DNA of 13,013 nucleotides from Candidatus Saccharimonadota bacterium (GCA_017964115.1 JAGCSL010000036.1:1-13013); one strand, 5' to 3'. Numbered from the stretch's first letter, positions 6,758 through 12,721 are shown. Notes: generated from the sequence alone by a model not told the origin. Numbers and translations are program-made.

Positions 6758-7003
6758 CTAATACGTGCTGCAATAGCACTGGCCACTATCGAGGCATTCC
6801 TGCGTAGATTGATCGATTGGCGGCATACAGTCGACCGGACTTGGGTTAATGGCGGGATCCTTCGTTTCGCCCGCGAACGGGCGTATAAATACTAGAGCCA
6901 AAGTTAAAGCGGCACATAGAAATACTGCAACGATAATAATTACCATTGGTTTTATTTTGTATGCTTCTTCAGTTTGTTTTATTTTTTCGCGCTTTTTTGC
7001 CAT
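6758..7003 (-). CDS. Small membrane protein with Cys-rich outer tail, 81 aa
   Basis: A Lys-rich cytoplasmic segment (1-18) is followed by one TM helix (about 19-41) and a short tail with four cysteines: Cys59, Cys70, Cys76, Cys78, the last pair in CYC, ending at Tyr81. With the charged segment inside, the tail faces outward and could form two disulfides or bind metal. The family is not known to me. Start: ATG 7003 with AAAGGTGG at 7017-7010, 6 nt upstream, is preferred over the GTG at 7012, which lies inside that ribosome site. It follows uppS by 11 nt and must be co-transcribed with it. Confidence 0.75.
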   Translation of the reverse strand: MAKKREKIKQTEEAYKIKPMVIIIVAVFLCAALTLALVFIRPFAGETKDPAINPSPVDCMPPIDQSTQECLDSGQCYCSTY

Positions 7004-7014
7004 ATTTACCACCT

Positions 7015-7734
7015 TTAGTTATTTTTTATTCCGCCAAAGCGACGGTCGCGTGAAGTGTATTCTATAATTGCCTGGTCAAAATCTTCGGCATGGAAATCTG
7101 GGAATTTAGTCTTTGGGAAATAAAACTCCGCATAGGAATTTTGCCAAAGGAGAAAGTTACTGAGACGTAATTCCCCGCTCGTGCGAATCATCAAGTCAAT
7201 ATCTGGTAAATCTTGATATAGATAATGGCGAAAATCTTCGTCCGTCAGCCTATCAACGTCGACGCCAGAATGGGCAATCTTCTTAACTGCATCCATAATT
7301 TCGGCGCGACCACCGTAATTCATGCAGAAATTCACGATGCCACCAGTATTGTTTTTGGTAGCTTCGACTAGCTTATCGCGCGCCTTAATAACGGATTTCG
7401 GCAATGGTTCGTCGCGACCAGAGAAGACTACCTTAATATTATCTTTCATAAAAGTCTTGAGTTCTTTTTTATACATCAAGATAAATAGGTCCATCAGATG
7501 CCCAACTTCTTCCTTGGCCCTTTTGAAATTTTCGGTCGAGAACACGTAAAGGCTAAGCACCTTGATACCGCGCGACATAATATAGCGCACGAGTTCGCGC
7601 AAATTATCAAAACCAGCGTCGTGCCCTTTTAGGCGCGACATGCCGCGTTCTTTAGCCCACCTACCATTTCCATCCACGATAATTGCAACATGGGTAGGAA
7701 TCTTGAGTCGAGAGTAGTCTACATTACTGTCCAT
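7015..7734 (-). CDS. uppS: Isoprenyl transferase (undecaprenyl diphosphate synthase)
   Basis: Cis-prenyltransferase that condenses isopentenyl diphosphate onto farnesyl diphosphate to give the C55 lipid carrier for cell-wall and surface glycan synthesis. It acts at the cytoplasmic side of the membrane. At 239 aa it has normal length. All signature regions are present: DGNGRWA with the Mg-binding Asp21 (residues 21-27), His38 in KGHDAG, FSTENFKR (65-72), NYGGR (139-143), RTSGELRLSNFLLWQ (184-199) and the C-terminal RDRRFGG (229-235). The ATG at 7734 has no ribosome site; TATAAT ends 8 nt before it, so the mRNA looks leaderless. First gene of a two-gene unit with the 81-aa Cys-rich protein. The carrier links it to the glucosyltransferase at 4051. 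Confidence 0.95.
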   Translation of the reverse strand: MDSNVDYSRLKIPTHVAIIVDGNGRWAKERGMSRLKGHDAGFDNLRELVRYIMSRGIKVLSLYVFSTENFKRAKEEVGHLMDLFILMYKKELKTFMKDNIKVVFSGRDEPLPKSVIKARDKLVEATKNNTGGIVNFCMNYGGRAEIMDAVKKIAHSGVDVDRLTDEDFRHYLYQDLPDIDLMIRTSGELRLSNFLLWQNSYAEFYFPKTKFPDFHAEDFDQAIIEYTSRDRRFGGIKNN

Positions 7735-7742
7735 ATGAGGCT

Positions 7743-7748
7743 ATTATA
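7743..7748 (-). promoter_or_regulatory. -10 box of the uppS promoter
   Basis: TATAAT on the minus strand ends 8 nt before the uppS ATG. The preceding GTGAGA provides no exact TGn extension and the -35 is poor. It is divergent from the prepilin promoter at 7769-7777. Confidence 0.55.
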
Positions 7749-7768
7749 TCTCACTTTTATGGTACTTC

Positions 7769-7777
7769 TGCTATACT
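7769..7777 (+). promoter_or_regulatory. Extended -10 promoter of the prepilin-like gene
   Basis: TGCTATACT gives a predicted start near 7784 and a 25-nt leader. That leader has no clear ribosome site before ATG 7809. Confidence 0.5.
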
Positions 7778-7808
7778 ATAGAAAGAAAGCATAAGCGAAA
7801 AATAAAAC

Positions 7809-8360
7809 ATGGAGAGAAATAAAAAAGGTTTTACTATTTTAGAAGTGGTATTAGTGCTTGCAATTGCAGGTTTAATATTCGTGATGGTATTCATCGCAAT
7901 GCCGGCGCTTAGGCGTAACCAACGCGATCAAGTTCGCGTCCGCAACATTAGCACCATCATCTCTTTAATGGACCAATATCGTTCACATAATAAAGGGCGA
8001 ATGCCCGGCACTAATTCGACCGGTAAACCTTGCGTAGGCAGCGAAAGCGCAGACTGCGACGCTACTACTGAACTAAATAAATATCTCGACAGTTACGCAA
8101 TAGAGCTTACTGAGCCTACTCATGGCGATAACTACATTTTTACGTCAGCAGGAAGTTACGGCGATAGTTGTCTGGGTGCCGCCGAAGCAGTCTCTGAGTT
8201 TGACGATTACCGTCATATTGGCTTCTGCTATGAAACAACTTGCGCGAGCGACGATATGGAAGACGCTAATTCTTTCCAAAAAGCCGATAATAATTATGTT
8301 TTTTCAATTATTTACCGTAAAGAAGTTGGCGGATTAATTTGCCAAGATAATAGAGGCTAA
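7809..8360 (+). CDS. Type IV prepilin-like protein (pseudopilin)
   Basis: Class III (type IV) prepilin leader: MERNKKG then FTILEVVLVLAIAGLI, with prepilin peptidase cleavage expected between Gly7 and Phe8 and the conserved Glu5 of the mature protein at Glu12. One hydrophobic helix (8-32) leads into a soluble outer domain. That domain has six cysteines (75, 83, 121, 140, 145, 178), so up to three disulfides. At 183 aa it fits a minor pilin or pseudopilin. No prepilin peptidase, ATPase or PilC gene is adjacent, so it is a lone pilin gene here. Saccharibacteria are known to use type IV pili in motility and host contact; that this protein joins such a pilus is inference. The DsbA-like protein at 11935 is a candidate to oxidise it. 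Confidence 0.85.
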   Translation: MERNKKGFTILEVVLVLAIAGLIFVMVFIAMPALRRNQRDQVRVRNISTIISLMDQYRSHNKGRMPGTNSTGKPCVGSESADCDATTELNKYLDSYAIELTEPTHGDNYIFTSAGSYGDSCLGAAEAVSEFDDYRHIGFCYETTCASDDMEDANSFQKADNNYVFSIIYRKEVGGLICQDNRG

Positions 8361-8364
8361 ATTC

Positions 8365-8393
8365 TTGCTTTTATAGCACTAATAGATTATAAT
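8365..8393 (+). promoter_or_regulatory. Promoter of tRNA-Gly
   Basis: TTGCTT (8365-8370) and TATAAT (8388-8393) are 17 nt apart. Start expected near 8400, about 6 nt before the mature tRNA. Confidence 0.75.
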
Positions 8394-8405
8394 TAGTTAA
8401 GGTGA

Positions 8406-8481
8406 GCGGGTTTAGCTCAGTTGTTAGAGCGCTTCCTTGCCAAGGAAGAGGTCGAGAGTTAGAGTCTCTTAACCCGCACCA
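8406..8481 (+). tRNA. tRNA-Gly (GCC) with altered 19-56 contact
   Basis: Acceptor GCGGGTT (8406-8412) pairs with AACCCGC (8471-8477), discriminator A, encoded CCA at 8479-8481. D-stem GCTC/GAGC, anticodon stem CTTCC/GGAAG with loop TTGCCAA, anticodon GCC at 8439-8441. The T-stem GAGAG/CTCTT has one G-U pair. The D-loop AGTTGTTA and T-loop TTAGAGT differ from the usual AGTTGGTA and TTCGAGT: G19 is T and C56 is A. The two changes together could keep a Watson-Crick pair, U19-A56, in place of G19-C56. It should be functional in translation, though a specialised glycine role is possible. Confidence 0.95.
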
Positions 8482-8493
8482 TATCAAGAAAAG

Positions 8494-8516
8494 ACGCCAT
8501 TGGCGCCGTTTTTTGT
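8494..8516 (+). terminator. Probable terminator of tRNA-Gly
   Basis: A short CGCC-ATT-GGCG stem, about 14 nt after the tRNA 3' end, is followed by CCGTTTTTTG. The stem is imperfect beyond four pairs, but the U-tract and position support termination. Confidence 0.55.
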
Positions 8517-8547
8517 GCCCAAGTGGCAACTTAAGGTGATTCTATTA

Positions 8548-8575
8548 TTGACTAATTTATATTTTATTCTATAAT
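8548..8575 (+). promoter_or_regulatory. Promoter of the 435-aa gene
   Basis: TTGACT (8548-8553) and TATAAT (8570-8575), 16-nt spacer. Start expected near 8582, giving a leader of about 58 nt. Confidence 0.7.
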
Positions 8576-8639
8576 ATACGCATACATATTAAAAACACGT
8601 TGTTCTTTTATTTTTTTGGCTAAGAAAGGATGTGGTGCT

Positions 8640-9947
8640 GTGCTAATTAGTAGTGTTTTCACGAAAACGATTGAAGAAATGCCTGCATATAAAAGACTCG
8701 AACAAGAGTTTACGAATAAGGGCTACACGTTCGGAAATCGCGGTCATAGCCACTACAAGTCCGACCTCCGGCTGTCTGAAGTGCCGGCAAAGGACATTAA
8801 AAGCTATTTGACCACAGAGCTGTCCGGCTGTCATAAAGAGTATGTTCAATATGTCAGCGCCCGCCCGGACGAATTCAATAGGCAGTTCTTCAAAGATTGC
8901 ATCGCCTCAAACTATTACGCTTTGGAATTTGATGACAACATCTTTGAGTGGATGGATGAAAAATTCATCGACGAGGAACTCGTAATGTGCGCAATGTTCA
9001 GGGCGATTAACATGCGTTACACCGAGAGACGCGGCGAGTGCGACGAATGGTTTTACTCTGTTTTTAAGCGGAAACCGGATCTCTTGACCTACGATATGTA
9101 TGTTCTAGGCGCAAGGTGCTTCGCTAATAAGATACGCGGAGAAAACAAATTTTTAAGCATTACCCCAGAGTATTATCGGACAATTGAGTATTATGTCGCC
9201 CTTTGCACCATGAACAGTTCACCCGTCATGGAAGATATTCCGACGGAAATACTATCTGATGGATTCCTTATAGGATTAATCAACGCTAGCAGAAATAACA
9301 TCGAATGCTTTACCGAAGAAGCTCTCGAGAGAGAGGTTCCGATGGAGGGACAGACAGAAAGAGTAAAGATCTGGCAAGCTGTTGTTATGCTGGACGGGTA
9401 TTCAATCTCACATATCCCCCTTAATGACGAGCGGGTCGAGTTCTTCCTTTCGCATTATGACAAAGATTCCTATGAATACGACAGCTTCAAACGTAGATAT
9501 AAGCAATACCTGCGCGAGAAGAATGAAGTTAAAACTCCCGACAATTCGTCAACCAGGCTGAGCGCATTTATGGCGCTCGGTCTCGCCATGGGCGGAGCAA
9601 CACTCGACGATGCGGTAGACGCAGGTAATGGCCTTTCCGAGGCTTTAACTAATCGAAAGGCGGAGCTCCCTATCGAGTATCGCGGTCGCGTGCCGGCAGA
9701 ATATGCAAAGATATATGATAGAGAGGAATACCTGCTGGAGATTTATAAGAAGCTAGGCATCCAAGTAGTCGGTGAGAGAGACTATTACTACTACAATGTC
9801 GTCCTGCCAGAGGGCTCAACCGTTGTGCGAAATGGCTATGGCAGATATCGCCTCGAGGTTGATGGTGAAATCGCTCTGGAATATAGCGACATGGGTCCAT
9901 TCTATGATAGGTCGGTTGAGGTCTATAACATCCACTGTACGCTTTGA
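8640..9947 (+). CDS. Unknown, mostly helical soluble protein, 435 aa
   Basis: I do not recognise the family. There is no signal peptide or TM segment. Roughly residues 15-310 are rich in amphipathic helices with recurring patterns such as IPTEILSDGF and HIPLNDERVEFF, loosely like helical-repeat proteins of the DUF4116 kind. A Gly/Ala-rich segment (FMALGLAMGGATLDDAVDAG) lies near 317-336, and the C-terminal 60 residues are Tyr-rich and probably beta-strand. Start: GTG 8640 with AAAGGA at 8625-8630, 9 nt upstream, is preferred; TTG 8616 in the same frame has no such site. Arg codons are unlike those of the MFS gene: AGA/AGG 14 and CGG 4 of 30, against 1 of 19. It sits just after a tRNA gene, so horizontal acquisition is possible. 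Single-gene unit with its own promoter and terminator. Confidence 0.8.
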   Translation: MLISSVFTKTIEEMPAYKRLEQEFTNKGYTFGNRGHSHYKSDLRLSEVPAKDIKSYLTTELSGCHKEYVQYVSARPDEFNRQFFKDCIASNYYALEFDDNIFEWMDEKFIDEELVMCAMFRAINMRYTERRGECDEWFYSVFKRKPDLLTYDMYVLGARCFANKIRGENKFLSITPEYYRTIEYYVALCTMNSSPVMEDIPTEILSDGFLIGLINASRNNIECFTEEALEREVPMEGQTERVKIWQAVVMLDGYSISHIPLNDERVEFFLSHYDKDSYEYDSFKRRYKQYLREKNEVKTPDNSSTRLSAFMALGLAMGGATLDDAVDAGNGLSEALTNRKAELPIEYRGRVPAEYAKIYDREEYLLEIYKKLGIQVVGERDYYYYNVVLPEGSTVVRNGYGRYRLEVDGEIALEYSDMGPFYDRSVEVYNIHCTL

Positions 9948-9951
9948 AGCC

Positions 9952-9997
9952 AAAAAACGACCGGCTCCTGTAAAAGGGGGCCGGTTTTTCGTTTTTG
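9952..9997. terminator. Bidirectional terminator between convergent genes
   Basis: A 9-bp stem pairs 9960-9968 with 9977-9985 (one G-U). TTTTTCGTTTTT follows on the plus strand and CGTTTTTTGG on the minus strand. It serves the 435-aa gene and the minus-strand four-TM gene ending at 10005. The flanking A-run and T-run can also pair around it. Confidence 0.85.
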
Positions 9998-10004
9998 ATG
10001 TCAT

Positions 10005-10637
10005 TTATAGATCGTCGTCCGAATAATCGTCGGACTTTTTCTTTTTTGTAGTCTTTTTCTTTTTAACCACCTTAGCTTCTTCACCGATATGATTACGCTT
10101 AGCGTAGCCGGCGTACCATTCCGCGTAGCCTTTATGAGCGAAAAACAGATAATAGAATGTGTTAAGGAAAATAATTAGAGGCAAAACCATTAGCGCGGCC
10201 ATGATTGACTGAATAATTAACATAGTTGCGACGCCATAAACTACAGTAAGATCGATCGCAAAAGTGGCAAAGAGAATAAAACCAAAGAAGCTGGCTAAAA
10301 CTAGACAAATTAAGCCCATGAATAATGCCCAGCCAAATGCAAGCGGCGGATTGAGCTTCATTTTCGTATAATAAGCGCCTAATGTAGCAGCACCCAAAAA
10401 GGCCGCCAATAAAACAGTACTAGTTATAAGAGTGTCCGAGGAAAGATCCACTTTTAAGAAAAAATAGCCGATAATTACAAATAACGCAAAAATTGCACCT
10501 ATAATGCCAATAATATTCATCCAAAAGCCGAGACGATAAACGCCTACAACGGATTTCTGGTATTTTTCTGGAATATGCTCGAGGGCATTCTCTTCGGCTC
10601 GCTCTAGGAAGCTTTTGCGTTTCTTTTTGCGACTCAT
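10005..10637 (-). CDS. Four-TM membrane protein with Lys-rich ends, 210 aa
   Basis: Unknown family. A basic N-terminus (MSRKKKRKSF) is followed by an amphipathic stretch and four hydrophobic segments at about 37-61, 69-91, 99-125 and 133-166. The tail (about 167-210) has a Lys-rich run, then an acidic DDYSDDDL end. Both ends are predicted cytoplasmic. Start: ATG 10637, because TGTTATACT (10652-10644) ends 6 nt before it. A longer reading from TTG 10724 would run through a perfect terminator hairpin and is rejected. The mRNA is predicted leaderless with no ribosome site. It converges with the 435-aa gene. Confidence 0.8.
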   Translation of the reverse strand: MSRKKKRKSFLERAEENALEHIPEKYQKSVVGVYRLGFWMNIIGIIGAIFALFVIIGYFFLKVDLSSDTLITSTVLLAAFLGAATLGAYYTKMKLNPPLAFGWALFMGLICLVLASFFGFILFATFAIDLTVVYGVATMLIIQSIMAALMVLPLIIFLNTFYYLFFAHKGYAEWYAGYAKRNHIGEEAKVVKKKKTTKKKKSDDYSDDDL

Positions 10638-10643
10638 GCTAAC

Positions 10644-10652
10644 AGTATAACA
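10644..10652 (-). promoter_or_regulatory. Extended -10 promoter of the four-TM gene
   Basis: On the minus strand TGTTATACT ends 6 nt before ATG 10637. It lies immediately after the terminator of the candidate small RNA, so the gene has a promoter separate from that RNA. Confidence 0.65.
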
Positions 10653-10655
10653 GAT

Positions 10656-10743
10656 TAAACAAAAAGTGCCCTTCTGGGCACTTTTTAATACACTACTCCC
10701 TAGACCGCTCGGGCGATCTCTCAATTTCGTCCGAACTGGTTCT
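10656..10743 (-). ncRNA. Candidate small RNA of about 85-90 nt
   Basis: The 304-nt gap between the four-TM gene and the superoxide reductase gene holds, on the minus strand, a consensus -35, a -10, about 57 nt of sequence, and a perfect 11-bp terminator hairpin with U-tract. The predicted RNA starts near 10743 and has an internal 7-bp hairpin (10719-10713 with 10708-10702, loop CCGA) before the terminator. No convincing ORF fits inside. It does not look like 4.5S, 6S, tmRNA or RNase P RNA. Alternatively it is an attenuated leader of the four-TM gene, but that gene has its own promoter downstream of the hairpin. Confidence 0.5.
10661..10686. terminator. Perfect 11-bp terminator hairpin, bidirectional shape
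   Basis: AAAAAGTGCCC (10661-10671) and its exact complement (10676-10686) flank a TTCT loop. Both strands read the stem followed by T-rich sequence. It most likely ends the minus-strand small RNA, being only 9 nt upstream of the next -10 box. Confidence 0.85.
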
Positions 10744-10749
10744 ACTTAT

Positions 10750-10777
10750 ATTTTACCGCAAGCAGTTTGAGTGTCAA
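10750..10777 (-). promoter_or_regulatory. Promoter of the candidate small RNA
   Basis: On the minus strand TTGACA (10777-10772), a perfect -35, is followed after 16 nt by TAAAAT (10755-10750). On the other strand TTGATT (10780-10785) and TATAGT (10802-10807), spacer 16, could form a back-to-back promoter toward the superoxide reductase operon, with an untranslated leader near 128 nt. The latter is weaker evidence, because the region is very AT-rich. Confidence 0.55.
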
Positions 10778-10887
10778 CATTGATTTTAATAATTTTTATT
10801 TTATAGTTATTCGCAAAATAACAGAGGTGATTTTCAAAAAACTATTTACTTTTTAATTTTTCATTGTGAAATATATTTATGCTTATC

Positions 10888-10917
10888 TTGCTTCGACGGC
10901 TAAATTTGTGCTAGAAT
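10888..10917 (+). promoter_or_regulatory. Proximal promoter of the superoxide reductase operon
   Basis: TTGCTT (10888-10893), 18-nt spacer, TAGAAT (10912-10917) with TGC just before it. Start expected near 10924. AT-rich DNA upstream could act as an UP element. Confidence 0.6.
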
Positions 10918-10941
10918 TAAAGCAACTATAAAGGAGGTTAA

Positions 10942-11334
10942 ATGCAACAAGAAGGGCTCAAGTTTTATCGCTGTAATACCTGTGGCAATTTGTTCTTAAC
11001 CATGATTGACCCGGATGTTATTCCTACCTGCTGCGGCTCAAGCATGGAGATTCTAGAAGCCAATAAGCTACATGAAGGTGCCGAGAAACATATTCCGATT
11101 ATTGAAATTCTAAATAATACCGTCACCGTAAAAGTCGGAATCCAATCGCATCCGATGGCTGCCGAGCACCGTATCGAATGGGTAGCACTCACAAACGGTA
11201 ATCGTGTTGAGATCCAAAAGCTTGGTTTAACTTCCCAGCCAGTGGCGATCTTTACCGACATGCCGGTCGGAGACGGTAAATTGCGCGCTTATTCATTCTG
11301 CAATATTCACGGCCTATGGTCTTCCGAAAAATAG
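10942..11334 (+). CDS. dfx: Desulfoferrodoxin (superoxide reductase, 2Fe-SOR)
   Basis: Reduces superoxide to hydrogen peroxide in the cytoplasm without producing oxygen. At 130 aa it has the usual two-domain length. Domain 1 is a desulforedoxin-type Fe(Cys)4 centre: Cys11 and Cys14 (CNTC), Cys30 and Cys31 (TCCG). Domain 2 carries the catalytic Fe(His)4(Cys) centre: His50 in EKHIP, with the conserved Glu48-Lys49, His70 in SHPM, His76 in EHRIEW, and Cys120 and His123 in CNIHGLW. All ligands are present. AAGGAGG at 10931-10937 lies 4 nt before the ATG. First gene of a three-gene operon in which each following gene overlaps the one before, so oxidative-stress defence is tied to the thiol genes downstream. 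The electron donor is not in the window. Confidence 0.97.
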   Translation: MQQEGLKFYRCNTCGNLFLTMIDPDVIPTCCGSSMEILEANKLHEGAEKHIPIIEILNNTVTVKVGIQSHPMAAEHRIEWVALTNGNRVEIQKLGLTSQPVAIFTDMPVGDGKLRAYSFCNIHGLWSSEK

Positions 11335-11951
11335 GCAAAAAGATTTACAATCTTGTCACTACTGCTATAGACCGCGCGAAGTTTGCGGTCTCTAGTATTT
11401 GGATGCTCCTGAAACGTCCAAAATATCTCGCTAGCTTCCTAGTCTCGTTGTTCGTTTTTCTATACATTCTGAGTTTTTTCAAGGACGGTAGTGGAAATTG
11501 GCTCTTGCTCTGCTCTAATCTCAGTTTCGGCGCCAAATTAGAGGTGCTGGGACGAGTCTGCGTGAAGATTTTAGATAACTTTACGGATTTATACGGAATT
11601 CTAATTATCTTAATGTCGATTCTGCAGGCGCTAACCATTATGTTGCTTATCTTCACTTGGCGGAATCGCGAGAAAGATCATGCTATCGACGGAGCGAGTA
11701 CGGGCGGGATCGGAGCGATTTTTGGTTTTATAGCTTTAGGCTGCCCAACTTGTGGAATTTCTATCTTAGCACCACTGCTCACAGCCGTAGCCGGTACTGG
11801 TGCGATGGCGGCTGCCGAAGGAATTAGTAAGGCATTGATTGTTCTGGCCTTTATCTTATTGATATATACTGTAATCAAGTTAGGCTATGTTAGCTTTGTT
11901 ACTATGAGCGCTAAAAAATATAAGGAGAAAAAACATGCAAAAAGCCGTTAG
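11316..11951 (+). CDS. Four-TM membrane protein with in-membrane CPTC and two loop cysteines
   Basis: 211 aa with four predicted TM helices (about 37-55, 93-115, 131-158, 172-193) and basic ends placed inside. Exactly four cysteines: Cys66 and Cys82 in the first outer loop, and Cys143 and Cys146 in GCPTCG within TM3. One outer-loop pair plus one membrane CxxC is the design used by DsbB and VKOR, which re-oxidise DsbA, but the sequence does not match either family as I know them. It is followed at once (17-nt overlap) by the DsbA-like gene, which supports a partnership. It overlaps dfx by 19 nt and lacks a clear ribosome site, so translational coupling is likely. A metal or electron-transfer role is an alternative. 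Confidence 0.75.
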   Translation: MVFRKIGKKIYNLVTTAIDRAKFAVSSIWMLLKRPKYLASFLVSLFVFLYILSFFKDGSGNWLLLCSNLSFGAKLEVLGRVCVKILDNFTDLYGILIILMSILQALTIMLLIFTWRNREKDHAIDGASTGGIGAIFGFIALGCPTCGISILAPLLTAVAGTGAMAAAEGISKALIVLAFILLIYTVIKLGYVSFVTMSAKKYKEKKHAKSR

Positions 11952-12675
11952 AATTGCTGCGATTTTGCTAGTAGTGGGATTTCTATTCGCGTTAGTAATC
12001 TATAATACACTGAATCCACCCCGTCCAGAGGCAGTCGTCTGGGACAAAGGCATGACATTGGGAGATGTCGAGACGGCCGAACATTTCTTCTATGATTACA
12101 CAGATATCATGTGTCCATACTGCGATAAATTTGCTTTGGCGATGGATGCACATCTCGAGGATTTTAAGAAAGAGTATGTCGAAGAGAAGAAAGTGTTCTA
12201 CGAATTACGTTTGACTAACCTCCTAGCTTCATTCCACCCTGAAGAAGAGAGCGTAACTAATAATAGTACTAATTCCGCCCTAACTGGGTACTGTGCTTCG
12301 GAACAGGGAAAGTTCTGGGAGTGGTACGGTTGGGTGCTCGAGAAACTAAATAACGATTACTTTTCGAAGGGAATCGGCGATAGCGCGGGCGCTACGCAAC
12401 ATATCCCGATACTCGATCGGAGCTACTTTACGGGTGTAAAGGATGAAATTGAAGGTTTAGACGAGGCGAAGCTTGCTGCGTGCATCGAAAAAGATGAAAC
12501 TGCCGCTAAACTCAAAAAGAACACCGAAAAAGCCTCGAAGGTCATTCAATCCGGATTGCCGTATTATGTGTTTAATTCATACGTTTCCCCTGGCTTTGAT
12601 GGTAACTGGGAAGTCGAGAACGACTGGAAAAGTGCAAAGCTGATGTTCGATGCGGGCATCGCGAGTAAAAAATAA
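11935..12675 (+). CDS. DsbA-like thiol-disulfide oxidoreductase, membrane-anchored
   Basis: Thioredoxin-fold protein of the DsbA/thioredoxin_4 type, 246 aa. An N-terminal hydrophobic segment (about 7-25) is a signal anchor, so the catalytic domain lies outside the membrane. The active site is CPYC (Cys60-Cys63) after FFYDYTDIM, and the cis-proline loop is SGLPYYVF (Pro209). Helical insertion between them spans about 100-200. Two further cysteines (Cys120, Cys183) may form a structural disulfide. By family it introduces or isomerises disulfides in secreted proteins. Start: ATG 11935 with AAGGAG ending 8-10 nt upstream, overlapping the preceding gene by 17 nt. Last gene of the dfx operon. A proposed electron partner is the CPTC membrane protein. 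Confidence 0.9.
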   Translation: MQKAVRIAAILLVVGFLFALVIYNTLNPPRPEAVVWDKGMTLGDVETAEHFFYDYTDIMCPYCDKFALAMDAHLEDFKKEYVEEKKVFYELRLTNLLASFHPEEESVTNNSTNSALTGYCASEQGKFWEWYGWVLEKLNNDYFSKGIGDSAGATQHIPILDRSYFTGVKDEIEGLDEAKLAACIEKDETAAKLKKNTEKASKVIQSGLPYYVFNSYVSPGFDGNWEVENDWKSAKLMFDAGIASKK

Positions 12676-12682
12676 GTTATCA

Positions 12683-12713
12683 AAAAAATACCCCCATGCT
12701 GGGGGTATTTTTT
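12683..12713. terminator. Bidirectional terminator between the DsbA-like and slipin genes
   Basis: A-rich arm plus TACCCCC (12683-12695) pairs perfectly with GGGGGTA plus T-run (12701-12713) around ATGCT. U-tracts occur on both strands. It lies in the 46-nt gap between the convergent stops. Confidence 0.92.
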
Positions 12714-12721
12714 GTTGCTTT

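Noticed and set aside
8616..8639. TTG 8616 as start of the 435-aa gene
   Set aside because: No ribosome site before it, while AAAGGA lies 9 nt before GTG 8640 in the same frame. Not fully excluded.
10638..10724. N-terminal extension of the four-TM protein from TTG 10724
   Set aside because: It would translate through a perfect terminator hairpin and the -10 box. ATG 10637 is placed 6 nt after that -10.
10879..10914. Tiny ORFs in the dfx upstream region
   Set aside because: Eleven codons or fewer, no suitably spaced ribosome site, very AT-rich DNA. No support beyond chance.
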